Counted from the stretch's first letter, positions 1-13,320 are shown. The stretch is DNA of 64,000 nucleotides from Pseudomonas alcaligenes (GCF_014490745.1 NZ_LZEU01000001.1:3189501-3253500); one strand, 5' to 3'. The notes: generated by a model not told the origin, from the sequence alone. Translations and numbers: made by a program.

Positions 1-1184
<1,184 letters not shown>

Positions 1185-1353
1185 GGCGGGCTTGGGCTCT
1201 TGGCTGGCCGTTTTCGTCAAGAATACGTGACAAAAAGCTCCAGCGTCTCGACAACAACACCCTACCCCGCGGCAAGCGTCATCCTTCTGTTACACCGACA
1301 GCAATGGCATCGCCGGCTAACATCCTAGGTGTCGCGCTACGGACGCCGGCTGC

Positions 1354-2133
1354 ATGAGCATCTATGTCATCCACAATCTGATTCACTTCGACAGCGAGGC
1401 TTTCACCCTGTATCGGGTGGACGCGCCCGACGAGCCGCTGCGCATCGGCGCCATCGCCAGCCGCTGCCTGCTCCTGCTGCTGCAGGCCGAGGGACAGATA
1501 GTCGGCAAGCGCGAGCTGATGAATGGGGCCTGGGGCGCCTTCGGCCTGGAGGTCACGGAGAACAGCCTGGCCCAGGTGGTGCGCCAGCTGCGGGTGGCGC
1601 TGGACAAGCTGCAGCCGGGCCACGAACTGATCGATACCGTGCCGCGCATCGGCTACCGCATCAGTGAACGGGGAGTGCTGCTCGATGCCACGCCACCCGC
1701 CCCGGCCCAGACACCTGCGCCCACTATCGAGGTGCCCCCCATGCCACTGGCAACGCCGGCCCCGCCGGCACGCCAGCATCCCGACTGGCCGATCCGCCTG
1801 GTACTCGGCTTGGCCACCCTGCTCTGCTGGATGGCGCTGTTCAAACTGCCAGGCCTGCTGCACCCGGCCGCCCCGCCCGAACAGCCCTTCGTGGAAGCCA
1901 GGGTAGAAAAACTGGACGGCGTGACCTTGCACCTCGAGGACATTCCCAACGGCGCCCTTCGCCCGAGCAATGACCAGCTGGTTGCTCACGCCAGGCAGCT
2001 CGGACGCACCCTGGCCATGGACGACTTGCACCTCTATCGCTTCGGCGGCCAGGATCGCAGCCTGAACCTGCTCTGCCAGGGCCAATTACAGTCGGACAGC
2101 AGCCACTGCCTGGGGTTACAGGTCGATGAATAG
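1354..2133 (+). CDS. ToxR/CadC-like membrane-anchored winged-helix regulator
   Basis: A one-component membrane regulator of 259 residues. Residues 1-104 form an OmpR/PhoB-type winged helix, including the recognition-helix stretch ENSLAQVVRQLRVALD and the wing motif IDTVPRIGYRIS. A proline/alanine-rich linker (about 112-143) leads to one transmembrane helix (about 147-168, LVLGLATLLCWMALF) and a periplasmic domain of about 90 residues. This is the ToxR/CadC plan: DNA binding in the cytoplasm and sensing in the periplasm. The stop overlaps the next gene by 8 bp, implying co-translation with a small membrane protein, as in toxR-toxS and marT-fidL. It is divergent from phhR across 169 bp. The periplasmic signal and target genes cannot be read from sequence. 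Confidence 0.85.
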   Translation: MSIYVIHNLIHFDSEAFTLYRVDAPDEPLRIGAIASRCLLLLLQAEGQIVGKRELMNGAWGAFGLEVTENSLAQVVRQLRVALDKLQPGHELIDTVPRIGYRISERGVLLDATPPAPAQTPAPTIEVPPMPLATPAPPARQHPDWPIRLVLGLATLLCWMALFKLPGLLHPAAPPEQPFVEARVEKLDGVTLHLEDIPNGALRPSNDQLVAHARQLGRTLAMDDLHLYRFGGQDRSLNLLCQGQLQSDSSHCLGLQVDE

Positions 2134-2635
2134 CCTGCAGCGGCGCCACCTGCTGTGGATCTTCCTGGCCGGCAGCCTGCTGAGCCTGGGGGCCGGCCTG
2201 CTATTCAACCGGGCTCAGGCCCCACTCGATCTGGAGTGCGCCGGACGCTCGGCACTGCTGCTGCCAGGTGTGGATCAGCAGCGCTGGCTGTTGTTTCGCT
2301 ACGACCTGGATCTGCGCGCGGAAGAGCTGGGTGACCTCAAGGCTCGCCTGCGCCTGCTCGATGCCAGCAGCGGCCGGGATCTGGGCTACCAGAACCGCAC
2401 GGCCCGCTTCAGCTACCAGCGCCAGGGCCAGCGCCTGCTCCTGCAGGTGCTGCAAAGCGGCAACAGCCAGACGGACAACCTGCCAGAGCAACAGCTGGCA
2501 GGCGTGGCCCTGTTCGTCTTCAACGAGCAGCAGCCCCTCAGCTATACGGTGCGTCAGCTCGACTCGCACAGTTTGCTCATCGATACCGGCCAGGGTGGCG
2601 TGCTGTTCTGCGTGAATCTTCCGTCCCGCCACTGA
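2126..2635 (+). CDS. FidL-like small membrane protein, partner of the ToxR-like regulator
   Basis: A 169-residue protein with one N-terminal membrane anchor (about 9-27, LLWIFLAGSLLSLGAGLLF) and a periplasmic domain predicted to be mostly beta-strand. Size, topology and position behind a ToxR-like gene match the FidL-like family (Salmonella marT-fidL). In ToxS-type pairs the small partner stabilises or modulates the regulator in the periplasm, and the same role is inferred here. Its start at 2126 overlaps the end of the regulator by 8 bp. The stop lies only 6 bp from the convergent kinase gene. Family membership is inferred from layout and general composition, not from a strong motif. Confidence 0.6.
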   Translation: MNSLQRRHLLWIFLAGSLLSLGAGLLFNRAQAPLDLECAGRSALLLPGVDQQRWLLFRYDLDLRAEELGDLKARLRLLDASSGRDLGYQNRTARFSYQRQGQRLLLQVLQSGNSQTDNLPEQQLAGVALFVFNEQQPLSYTVRQLDSHSLLIDTGQGGVLFCVNLPSRH

Positions 2636-2640
2636 ACCCG

Positions 2641-4221
2641 CTAGCCCAGCGCCGCCGCACGTGGCACAGCCAGCTCGAGGCTAGGCAGGGTCAGCAGCAG
2701 GCAGGTGCTGTCGCTGGCATCGTCGACCAGCAGCTCCAGGCTGCCGCCCTGGGCTTCGGTCAGCTTCTTCGCCGAGTAGGTACCGAACCCGCTGCCACCC
2801 TGCTTGCCCTGGCTGCTGTACTTGTCGAAGAAAAACGGGCGAAAGCTCTCCGGCACTGCCGGCTGATTTTCCATACGCAGGCACAGCTGTTCGTCATTCT
2901 CCAGCAGCAGGCGCACCCGGCTGCCCACTGGGGCCGCCTCGCAGGCATTCTTCAGCAGGTTGTTGAGCAGCGAGTAGCACAGGGTCGCGTCGCCCCAGGC
3001 CTGCACCGGCCCGACACGGCTCATGTCCGGCAGGCCCAGTTCGATTACCAGCTCCTTGGCCTGATAGGTCAGGCGCGCCGCCTCCACCAGTTTGCCGAGC
3101 ATGGGCACCAGCTCCACCGCGGCCGGCGCCAGTTCGAAGCGCCCGCTCTCGATGCGGTGCAAGTGCGCCGACAGCTCGACCAGGCTCAGCAGTTGCTGGC
3201 CGCTCTCCTCCACCAGGCTCAGTACGTTGCGCTGGCCGGGCAGCAGGTTGCCGCCCTCGAGCAGGCCGCGAGTCAGGCCGAGAATGCCGCTGATCGGCCC
3301 CTTCAGGTCATGCCGCCCCATCTGCTCGGCTTCCTCGCGCAGACGGGCCAGCTCCAGCAGGTCGTCGTACTCGGCCTGGGTGCGGCAGTGCCGCTCGACA
3401 TGCCGCAGCAGGTTACCGATCTGGCGCTGCAGCAGCTGCGGGTCGATCGGCTTGTGCACGAAGTCCACCGCACCCAGCTCCAGGCCGCGCTGGCGGGCCT
3501 CGCGATCGGTCATGGCCGTGATGAAGACCAGCGGGATATGGCTGGCCTGCGGATGGCTGCGCAGGCGGCTGGCCAGCTCGAAACCATCCATGTCCGGCAT
3601 CATCACATCGAGCAGGAGCAGATCCGGCGGATCGTCCGACGTACAGATGGCCAGGGCCGCCTCGCCGTTCGCCGCCACCCGCACCCGGTAGTCGCGCATG
3701 AACAGGCCGGAGATCAGACGCAGGTTGTCCGGCATGTCGTCCACCACCAGCAGGGTGGCGCGCTTGCGCCTCGGCCTGGCCGCCGGCGCCGCCTCGTCCC
3801 TGGCCGCCAGCAGCGCCTGGGCCTGCGGCAAGACTCGTGGTCGGTGGCGCATGGCCCGCGCCAGATGCTGGGCCAGGTGCTGGGTGTTGTAGGGTTTGAC
3901 CAGGATGCTGCTGACGCCATTGGCGATCAGCTGACTGACCTGCTCGCGCTCGCAGTCGGCGGTGATCATGATGAACGGCAGGTGCGCCGTGCGCTTGTCC
4001 GCACGCACCTTGAGCAGCAGCTCGAAGCCGTTCATCAGCGGCATGTTCCAGTCGCAGATGATCACGTCGACCCGGCGCGCGGCCAGGATCTTCATGGCCT
4101 CCAGGCCGTTGTTGGCCAGCAGTATCTGGCGGGCGCCAAGGGCCCCCAGCTGACTGCTGTTGATCTTGCGCATGGAGTCCGCGTCGTCGACGACGAGGAA
4201 TACGGTCTTGTCGGTAATCAT
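2641..4221 (-). CDS. Dual-receiver histidine kinase (REC-REC-HisKA-HATPase)
   Basis: A soluble signalling protein of 526 residues without membrane segments. REC1 (1-125) has the acidic pair VVDD and phospho-acceptor D57 in CDWNMP. REC2 (about 155-275) has LLLLDVMMPDMDG. A kinase core follows, with H-box MGRHDLKGPISGI (His near 304), N-box NNLLKNACEA and G-box GSGFGTYSAKK. Receivers placed ahead of the kinase suggest that its activity is gated by phosphotransfer, probably from the hybrid kinase at 5507-9193. It has no DNA-binding or enzymatic output of its own. It sits 30 bp downstream of the HD-GYP gene on the same strand, so co-transcription is likely. Confidence 0.87.
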   Translation of the reverse strand: MITDKTVFLVVDDADSMRKINSSQLGALGARQILLANNGLEAMKILAARRVDVIICDWNMPLMNGFELLLKVRADKRTAHLPFIMITADCEREQVSQLIANGVSSILVKPYNTQHLAQHLARAMRHRPRVLPQAQALLAARDEAAPAARPRRKRATLLVVDDMPDNLRLISGLFMRDYRVRVAANGEAALAICTSDDPPDLLLLDVMMPDMDGFELASRLRSHPQASHIPLVFITAMTDREARQRGLELGAVDFVHKPIDPQLLQRQIGNLLRHVERHCRTQAEYDDLLELARLREEAEQMGRHDLKGPISGILGLTRGLLEGGNLLPGQRNVLSLVEESGQQLLSLVELSAHLHRIESGRFELAPAAVELVPMLGKLVEAARLTYQAKELVIELGLPDMSRVGPVQAWGDATLCYSLLNNLLKNACEAAPVGSRVRLLLENDEQLCLRMENQPAVPESFRPFFFDKYSSQGKQGGSGFGTYSAKKLTEAQGGSLELLVDDASDSTCLLLTLPSLELAVPRAAALG

Positions 4222-4251
4222 CGATTGCTTCCTGGGGGCAAGGCGTCGGCG

Positions 4252-5400
4252 TCAGGCGCTTTGCGGTAGTTCCATGTTCAGTTGCTGGGCCTTGGCATGC
4301 AGGCTTTCGTCGGTGTCGGCGTAGCGCCGGGCAATGTCCTGGAACTCTGCTTCCAGGCTGAGGAAGGCCTCCACCACGGCCGGGTCGAAGTGGCTGCCGC
4401 AGCCTTCACGGATGATCGCCACCGCCTTGGCGTGGGGCATTTCCGGCTTGTACACGCGGCGACTGATCACCGCGTCGTAGACGTCGGCAATCGCCATCAG
4501 GCGGGCGCTGAGGGGAATCTCCGCACCATGCAGGCCCTGGGGATAGCCGCTGCCATCCCATTTCTCGTGGTGGCACAGGGCGATTTCCTTGGCGATACGC
4601 AGGAACGGCACCGGCATGCCGAGCATCTCCTCGGCCTTGAGCAGGGCCTGATAGCCCAGGCGCGGGTGTTGTTTCATCACCTCGAACTCATGCGGTTCGA
4701 AGCGCCCCGGCTTGAGCAGGATCTGGTCGGGAATACCGACCTTGCCGATGTCGTGCAGCGGCGCCGACTTGTACAGCAGTTCGATGGCCTGGTCGTCCAG
4801 CTCGGCGGCGAAGCGCGGCTGCTCGCGCAGGCGCAGGGCCAGGCTGCGCACATAGTTCTGGGTACGTCGCAGGTGGTTGCCGGTCTCGTTGTCGCGGGTC
4901 TCGGCCAGCGAGGCCAGGGCCAGGATGGTGACGTCGTGCACCGCCTGCAGCTCGCGGGTGCGCCGCGCCACTTCCAGGTCGAGTTCGGCGTTGCGCTCGC
5001 GCAACTGGTCGGCGGCCGCCTTCAGGCGCAGCTGGCTGCGTACCCGCGCCAGCAGCACCGCCGGCTCGAACGGTTTGCTCAGGTAGTCGACCGCGCCCAG
5101 ATCCAGGCCGTGCCGCTGATCCTCGGCCTGATCCTTGGCGGTCAGGAATAGCACCGGCACGTCGGCAGTCTGCGGCTCTTCCTTGAGACGCCGGCACACC
5201 TCGTAGCCGTCCATGTCCGGCATCATCACGTCCAGCAGCACCAGATCCGGCGGGCTGCGCCGGGCGATCTGCAGAGCCTTCTCGCCACCCGAAGCCACCC
5301 GCAGGTGATAGTGCGGGCGCAGCAGCTCACTCATCAGCAGCAGGTTCGCCGGCACATCGTCGACCACCAGCAGGGTGGCCTTGCGCTCACTCATGTTCAT
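4252..5400 (-). CDS. Response regulator with HD-GYP c-di-GMP phosphodiesterase domain
   Basis: Two-domain response regulator (382 residues). The N-terminal receiver (1-125) has acceptor D57 in LLDVMMPDMDG. After a coiled linker comes an HD-GYP domain with HDIGKVGIPD near residue 215 and HHEKWDGSGYP near residue 280, both complete. HD-GYP domains of this type hydrolyse cyclic di-GMP to pGpG or GMP using a bound metal centre, so this is the likely enzymatic output of the cluster. The start at 5400 (MNMSERKATLLVVDD) places the receiver at the extreme N-terminus. The 106-bp upstream gap carries four CTGAA repeats at exact 10-bp spacing (5467-5501), suggesting its own regulated promoter. The next gene downstream is the dual-receiver kinase. 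Confidence 0.92.
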   Translation of the reverse strand: MNMSERKATLLVVDDVPANLLLMSELLRPHYHLRVASGGEKALQIARRSPPDLVLLDVMMPDMDGYEVCRRLKEEPQTADVPVLFLTAKDQAEDQRHGLDLGAVDYLSKPFEPAVLLARVRSQLRLKAAADQLRERNAELDLEVARRTRELQAVHDVTILALASLAETRDNETGNHLRRTQNYVRSLALRLREQPRFAAELDDQAIELLYKSAPLHDIGKVGIPDQILLKPGRFEPHEFEVMKQHPRLGYQALLKAEEMLGMPVPFLRIAKEIALCHHEKWDGSGYPQGLHGAEIPLSARLMAIADVYDAVISRRVYKPEMPHAKAVAIIREGCGSHFDPAVVEAFLSLEAEFQDIARRYADTDESLHAKAQQLNMELPQSA

Positions 5401-5466
5401 TTCGTCACCTCGCCTCGGTGTCCGTGGTGGATGCCGTCATTGGGGCACGTCGCCATCTGCGGTGCT

Positions 5467-5501
5467 CTGAATTGCCCTGAATCGCCCTGAAATCCTCTGA
5501 A
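5467..5501. promoter_or_regulatory. Direct-repeat array, 4 x CTGAA at 10-bp period
   Basis: CTGAA starts at 5467, 5477, 5487 and 5497, one copy per DNA helical turn, and is preceded by GTGCT. It lies between the hybrid kinase stop (5507) and the HD-GYP start (5400). The same GTGCT-CTGAA block with five repeats lies ahead of the hybrid kinase gene (9279-9324). One-turn direct repeats of this kind suit an OmpR/PhoB-family dimer or oligomer; the protein that binds is unknown. Confidence 0.7.
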
Positions 5502-5506
5502 CAACC

Positions 5507-9193
<3,687 letters not shown>

Positions 9194-9278
9194 GGGGTCG
9201 TTCCTCAGGTGATGGAGCGGAGTGCCGAACCCGGCTCTCCCGTTACCTGGATTGAGTCACGGCCCCCGCAGGCGTGCT

Positions 9279-9324
9279 CTGAAATCCCCTGAAAAGTCCT
9301 GAAGGCAGGCTGAAAAGCGCTGAG
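9279..9324. promoter_or_regulatory. Direct-repeat array, 4 x CTGAA plus CTGAG, about 10-bp period
   Basis: CTGAA starts at 9279, 9289, 9299 and 9310, and CTGAG at 9320, giving spacings of 10, 10, 11 and 10 bp. The block is preceded by GTGCT, exactly as in the array at 5467-5501. It lies 86-131 bp upstream of the hybrid kinase start. Shared phase, orientation and flank indicate one regulator acting on both signalling promoters. Confidence 0.72.
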
Positions 9325-9468
9325 CAGGCCCGCCGGCAGCGGACTCGCACGCCATGGCGATGCCGCCGGCAGAGCCGTTCACGTCCGCCGTTTTTGCCTG
9401 GTACGGGCAAATTCATGGCAAGAAATCACTACAGAACGACCAGCCAGCCACACCAGCCCCAGCCACTG

Positions 9469-9486
9469 CGTAAGGTTTTATTTACG
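9469..9486. promoter_or_regulatory. Candidate PhhR (TyrR-type) operator upstream of phhA
   Basis: CGTAAG-GTTTTA-TTTACG fits the TyrR/PhhR box TGTAAA-N6-TTTACA: 12 bases of arms with a 6-bp spacer and one arm mismatch to perfect symmetry. It lies 124-141 bp upstream of the phhA start. A regulator of this family is encoded at 1-1184. Confidence 0.72.
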
Positions 9487-9609
9487 AATCGACCCTGCAT
9501 ATCGACTGCGGGACGGGCTGCCGGGGGCTGCCAGCGTCCTGCCGCTGGGTTACTGCTTAGGCAGCACAACAACACTCCGCGGCAATCCCGCAGTTGAGGA
9601 GGCGAGGCG

Positions 9610-10395
9610 ATGAAAGGCACGCAGTACGTGGCCCGGCAACCGGACGAGCACGGCTTCATCCACTATGCGGAAAGCGAGCATCAGGTGTGGCACACCCTGA
9701 TCAGCCGGCAGATGCAGGTACTAGAAGGCCGCGCCTGCCAGGAGTACTTCGACGGCATCGAACAGCTCGGCCTGCCCCTTGAGCGCATCCCCCAGCTCGG
9801 CGAGATCAACCGGGTGCTCGGCGCCACCACCGGCTGGCAGGTGGCGCGGGTGCCGGCGCTGATTCCCTTCCAGACCTTCTTCGAGCTGCTGGCCAGCAAG
9901 CAGTTTCCGGTGGCCACCTTTATCCGCACGCCCGAGGAGCTGGACTACCTGCAGGAGCCGGACATCTTCCACGAGATCTTCGGCCACTGCCCGCTGCTGA
10001 CCAACCCCTGGTTCGCCGAATTCACCCACACCTACGGCAAGCTCGGCCTGGCCGCGAGCAAGGAACAGCGGGTGTACCTGGCGCGGCTGTACTGGATGAC
10101 CATCGAATTCGGCCTGGTGGACACGCCGCACGGCCGGCGCATCTATGGCGGCGGCATCCTCTCCTCGCCCAAGGAGACGGTCTACAGCCTGTCCAGTGCA
10201 CCCGAGCACCTGGCCTTCGACCCGCTGGAGGCGATGCGCACCCCCTACCGCATCGACATCCTGCAACCGCTGTACTTCGTCCTGCCGCAGCTCAGGAGCC
10301 TGTTCGAATTGGCCCACCAGGACATCATGGGCCTGGTGCAACGGGCCATGAGCCTGGGCCTGCATGCACCGAAGTTCCCGCCGAAAGCGGCGTAA
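9610..10395 (+). CDS. phhA: Phenylalanine 4-monooxygenase
   Basis: Converts L-phenylalanine to L-tyrosine using O2 and tetrahydropterin, the first step of phenylalanine degradation. It has 261 residues, the usual bacterial length without the eukaryotic regulatory domain. The 2-His-1-Glu iron site is visible as H121 and H126 in HEIFGHCP and E166 in WMTIEFGL. A strong GAGGAGG ribosome site precedes the ATG at 9610. phhB, which recycles the pterin cofactor, follows 31 bp later. A candidate PhhR box lies upstream at 9469-9486. The aminotransferase gene phhC, often third in this operon, is not present here. Confidence 0.97.
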   Translation: MKGTQYVARQPDEHGFIHYAESEHQVWHTLISRQMQVLEGRACQEYFDGIEQLGLPLERIPQLGEINRVLGATTGWQVARVPALIPFQTFFELLASKQFPVATFIRTPEELDYLQEPDIFHEIFGHCPLLTNPWFAEFTHTYGKLGLAASKEQRVYLARLYWMTIEFGLVDTPHGRRIYGGGILSSPKETVYSLSSAPEHLAFDPLEAMRTPYRIDILQPLYFVLPQLRSLFELAHQDIMGLVQRAMSLGLHAPKFPPKAA

Positions 10396-10426
10396 GCTGA
10401 TAGCTGTTACTGACTGGAGAAAGCCG

Positions 10427-10780
10427 ATGTCCCTTGCCCAAGCCCAATGCGAAGCCTGCCGCGCCGACGCGCCCCACGTCTCCGACGAGGAGCTGGCCAG
10501 CCTGATCCGCGAGATTCCGGAGTGGAACATCGAGACCCGCGACGGCCACATGGAGCTGGAGCGGGTCTACCTGTTCAAGAACTTCCGCCATGCCCTGGCC
10601 TTCACCAACGCGGTGGGCGCCATCGCCGAGGAAGCCGGCCACCACCCGGATCTGCTGACCCAATGGGGCAAGGTCACCGTCACCTGGTGGAGCCACGAAA
10701 TGAAAGGCCTGCACCGCAACGACTTCATCCTGGCCGCCCGCACCGACGTAGTGGCCGCAGCTGCCGAGGGGCGCAAATAG
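10427..10780 (+). CDS. phhB: Pterin-4a-carbinolamine dehydratase
   Basis: Dehydrates the 4a-hydroxy-tetrahydropterin released by PhhA, allowing cofactor recycling. The 117-residue length is normal for bacterial PhhB. The family signature EEAGHHPDL and the stretch [14 protein letters not shown] are present. An in-frame extension back to 10364 lies inside phhA; the ATG at 10427 is preferred because GGAG sits at proper distance and the protein then begins [16 protein letters not shown] as in relatives. It is co-transcribed with phhA by position. Confidence 0.96.
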   Translation: MSLAQAQCEACRADAPHVSDEELASLIREIPEWNIETRDGHMELERVYLFKNFRHALAFTNAVGAIAEEAGHHPDLLTQWGKVTVTWWSHEMKGLHRNDFILAARTDVVAAAAEGRK

Positions 10781-10797
10781 CTAGCCTTGTCTTCGTA

Positions 10798-10851
10798 GGG
10801 TGCGCCGTGCGCACCACCCCCGCCTCTGCCCCGGGTGCGCACGACGCACCC
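10798..10851. repeat. Inverted repeat with 18-bp arms (possible terminator or REP-like element)
   Basis: Arms at 10798-10815 and 10834-10851 (GGGTGCGCCGTGCGCACC and its complement) pair with one mismatch around an 18-bp loop. Each arm contains a GTGCGCAC-like core. It lies between phhB and chrA, and no T-tract follows it. The motif resembles dispersed GGGTGCGC-type palindromes of Pseudomonas chromosomes. It may end the phhAB transcript. Confidence 0.6.
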
Positions 10852-10979
10852 CACATGCTGCGTGCGGCCCTTCCCCATAGCGCCTTGTCTATTGCCCCGC
10901 CCGGCAGCAAGCAGCGATAGTAGCGGCCCATTCCTAGAACACCCGCAACGGGTGGCAGCGACCAGGAAGGCCTCTGTGC

Positions 10980-12347
10980 ATGTCTGAATCCAGCGAAGCT
11001 TCTCGGCAACTCGCCCCTGTCACATCACTCAGCCTGCTGCAGGCCCTGCGCTTCTGGCTGAAGCTGGGGCTGATCAGCTTCGGCGGCCCGGCCGGGCAGA
11101 TCGCAATCATGCACCAGGAGCTGGTCGAGCGCCGGCGCTGGATCTCCGAGCGGCGCTTCCTGCACGCACTGAACTACTGCATGTTGCTGCCCGGCCCGGA
11201 GGCCCAGCAACTGGCCACCTACATCGGCTGGCTGCTGCACCGCACCTGGGGCGGGGTGCTGGCCGGCGCGCTGTTCGTGCTGCCGTCGCTGTTCATCCTG
11301 ATCGGCCTGTCCTGGTGCTACATCGCCTTCGGCGACGTGCCACTGGTGGCCGGGCTGTTCTACGGGATCAAGCCGGCGGTCACCGCCATCGTCGTGCAGG
11401 CCGCCCAGCGCATCGGCTCGCGGGCCCTGCGCAACAACTGGCTGTGGGCGATTGCCGCGGCCTCGTTCGTGGCCATCTTCGCCTTCAACCTGCCCTTCCC
11501 GCTGATCGTGCTCGGCGCCGCGCTGCTCGGTTTCCTTGGCGGGCGTCTGGCGCCGCAACACTTCGTTCCCGGCGGCGGGCATGCCGCCTCGCAACAGGAC
11601 TACGGCCCGGCGCTGGTCGACGACGATACGCCGACACCGGCCCATGCCCGCTTCCGCTGGTCGCGCCTGGCCCTGCTGCTGGCCTGCGGTGCCGCGCTCT
11701 GGCTACTGCCGATGGCCCTGCTCTATGCCGCCTTCGGCTGGCACGGCACCCTCACGCAGATGGGCTGGTTCTTCACCAAGGCCGCCCTGCTCACCTTCGG
11801 CGGCGCCTACGCCGTGCTGCCCTATGTCTATCAGGGCGCCGTGGTGCACTACGCCTGGCTGAGTCCGACGCAGATGATCGATGGCCTGGCGCTGGGCGAA
11901 ACCACCCCCGGCCCGCTGATCATGGTGGTGGCCTTCGTCGCCTTCGTTGGCGCCTACCTGCAGCCGATGCTGGGCAGCGAACACACCTTCCTCGCCGGCG
12001 CCCTGGCCGCCTGCCTGGTTACCTGGTTCACCTTCCTGCCGTCGTTCCTGTTCATTCTGATCGGCGGCCCGCTGGTGGAATCGACCCATAACGAGCTGAA
12101 GTTCACCGCACCGCTGACAGCCATCACTGCCGCCGTGGTCGGGGTGATCCTCAACCTGGCGCTGTTCTTCGCCTACCACGTGCTCTGGCCGAGCGGCTTC
12201 GCCGGCCACTTCGACTGGCCCGCGGCCCTGCTCGCGGTGGCCGCAGCCATTGCCCTGCTGTACTTCAAGCGCGGAGTGATCAGCGTGCTGGGCGTCTGCG
12301 CCCTGGCCGGCCTGGGGATTTATCTGCTGCGCGGCGCGCTGGCCTAG
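10980..12347 (+). CDS. chrA: ChrA-family chromate ion transporter
   Basis: Inner-membrane transporter of 455 residues in the long two-domain ChrA form. Two homologous CHR halves are visible: the first begins near residue 20 with LKLGLISFGGPAGQIA, the second near residue 258 with FTKAALLTFGGAYAVLPY and GLALGETTPGPLIM, the family signature. About ten hydrophobic segments are seen. ChrA proteins export chromate, reducing uptake damage through sulfate routes. No chrB regulator is adjacent, so true chromate specificity is unproved. AGGAAGG precedes the ATG at 10980. The 3' end overlaps the convergent arfB by 4 bp. Confidence 0.9.
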   Translation: MSESSEASRQLAPVTSLSLLQALRFWLKLGLISFGGPAGQIAIMHQELVERRRWISERRFLHALNYCMLLPGPEAQQLATYIGWLLHRTWGGVLAGALFVLPSLFILIGLSWCYIAFGDVPLVAGLFYGIKPAVTAIVVQAAQRIGSRALRNNWLWAIAAASFVAIFAFNLPFPLIVLGAALLGFLGGRLAPQHFVPGGGHAASQQDYGPALVDDDTPTPAHARFRWSRLALLLACGAALWLLPMALLYAAFGWHGTLTQMGWFFTKAALLTFGGAYAVLPYVYQGAVVHYAWLSPTQMIDGLALGETTPGPLIMVVAFVAFVGAYLQPMLGSEHTFLAGALAACLVTWFTFLPSFLFILIGGPLVESTHNELKFTAPLTAITAAVVGVILNLALFFAYHVLWPSGFAGHFDWPAALLAVAAAIALLYFKRGVISVLGVCALAGLGIYLLRGALA

Positions 12348-12757
12348 AAGTCCACCTTGCCGCGCCCGGCCTTGATCGCCCCGCGCTTGCTCTTGCCGTC
12401 CAGACGGCGGGTCTTCGAGCCACGGGTCGGCTTGGTCGGACGCCGTGCCTTCTCGGTCTTGCCGGCGTTGCGGATCAGCTCGGCCAGGCGCTCCAGGGCG
12501 TCGGCGCGGTTCTGCTCCTGGGTGCGGTACTGCTGGGCCTTGATGATCACCACGCCGCCTTCGGTGATGCGGCTGTCGCGCAGCGCCAGCAGGCGCTCCT
12601 TGTAGAACGGCGGCAACGACGAGGCCTGGCTGTCGAAGCGCAGGTGCACGGCGCTGGAGACCTTGTTGACGTTCTGCCCGCCCGCGCCTTGCGCGCGAAT
12701 GAAGCTCAGCTCGACTTCGTCGTCGGGCAGGTGGACGCTGTTGGAAATCACCAGCAT
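12344..12757 (-). CDS. arfB: Alternative ribosome-rescue factor ArfB (peptidyl-tRNA hydrolase, YaeJ)
   Basis: Rescues ribosomes stalled on non-stop mRNA by hydrolysing peptidyl-tRNA. It has 137 residues. The release-factor-type catalytic GGQ is at residues 26-28 (RAQGAGGQNVNKVSSAVHLRF). The basic C-terminal tail (about 105-137, rich in K and R) is what inserts into the empty mRNA channel in ArfB. Unlike class I release factors there is no codon-recognition domain. The start at 12757 gives the standard N-terminus. It is convergent with chrA, overlapping by 4 bp. Confidence 0.96.
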   Translation of the reverse strand: MLVISNSVHLPDDEVELSFIRAQGAGGQNVNKVSSAVHLRFDSQASSLPPFYKERLLALRDSRITEGGVVIIKAQQYRTQEQNRADALERLAELIRNAGKTEKARRPTKPTRGSKTRRLDGKSKRGAIKAGRGKVDF

Positions 12758-12827
12758 GGAACGGGGCCAAAACGGCTGAAGGGCGCTCAGGATAACCCGG
12801 CGCCCCGCGCTTGCCGACCTTGGCGAC

Positions 12828-13256
12828 TTACAGCCAGCGGAAATCCTCGGTGCGCTCGGCCGCTTCCATGGCCGCCTTGAGCCCTGCCGGCGGCGCGCTG
12901 ACCTTGCGACTCTCCAGACTGAACCAGGCCGCGTTGGTGATCACCCGCGCGCACAGCTCACCCTTGGGGTTGAGCACTTCGTTGACCATGGTGAACTTGG
13001 CGCCATCCTCGCTCAGTGCACTGACCTTCATGCCCACGCTGAAATGCTGCAGCAGGCGCAGCTCCTTGCGGTACTCGACGCGATCCTCGAACACCACCGG
13101 GCCCATCTTCGCCTCGGCGAAGGCCTGCGGGGTGAAGCCGGCGCTGGCCAGAAACAGGAAGCGCGCCTGGGCGGCGTAATCGAGGTAGCGGGAATTCTTC
13201 AGATGGGCATTAGAATCCAGGTCAGCCCAGGTCACCTGGAAATCGAAAGCGGTCAT
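12828..13256 (-). CDS. Acyl-CoA thioesterase, hotdog fold (4HBT/YbgC type)
   Basis: Predicted thioester hydrolase of 142 residues. The hotdog signature WADLDSNAHLKNSRYLDYA near the N-terminus has the Asp of 4HBT/YbgC-like active sites; the substrate is unknown. The frame stays open to 13547 but runs into the divergent regulator. The ATG at 13256 is chosen because AAGGAG lies at good distance and the domain starts at residue 3 (MTAFDFQVTWADLD). The divergent GlxA-type regulator begins 65 bp away, which makes control by that regulator plausible. Confidence 0.85.
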   Translation of the reverse strand: MTAFDFQVTWADLDSNAHLKNSRYLDYAAQARFLFLASAGFTPQAFAEAKMGPVVFEDRVEYRKELRLLQHFSVGMKVSALSEDGAKFTMVNEVLNPKGELCARVITNAAWFSLESRKVSAPPAGLKAAMEAAERTEDFRWL

Positions 13257-13320
13257 GGCGGCGCTCCTTGTGGTTGATGGAGTCATGCTAGGCCCGACAA
13301 GCCGCAGGCGTGAGAGACGA

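Larger units (their letters stand above)
9194..9609. promoter_or_regulatory. 416-bp divergent control region between hybrid kinase and phhA
   Basis: No gene is seen here. It must hold the leftward promoter of the kinase cluster and the rightward promoter of phhA. On the kinase side is the CTGAA array (9279-9324); on the phhA side is a near-perfect TyrR/PhhR-type box (9469-9486). I found no convincing sigma-54 -24/-12 element. Confidence 0.7.

Noticed and set aside
9194..9609. Possible sigma-54 promoter ahead of phhA
   Set aside because: TGGTAC near 9400 is not followed by TTGC at the right distance, and the regulator loop is GAFEGA.
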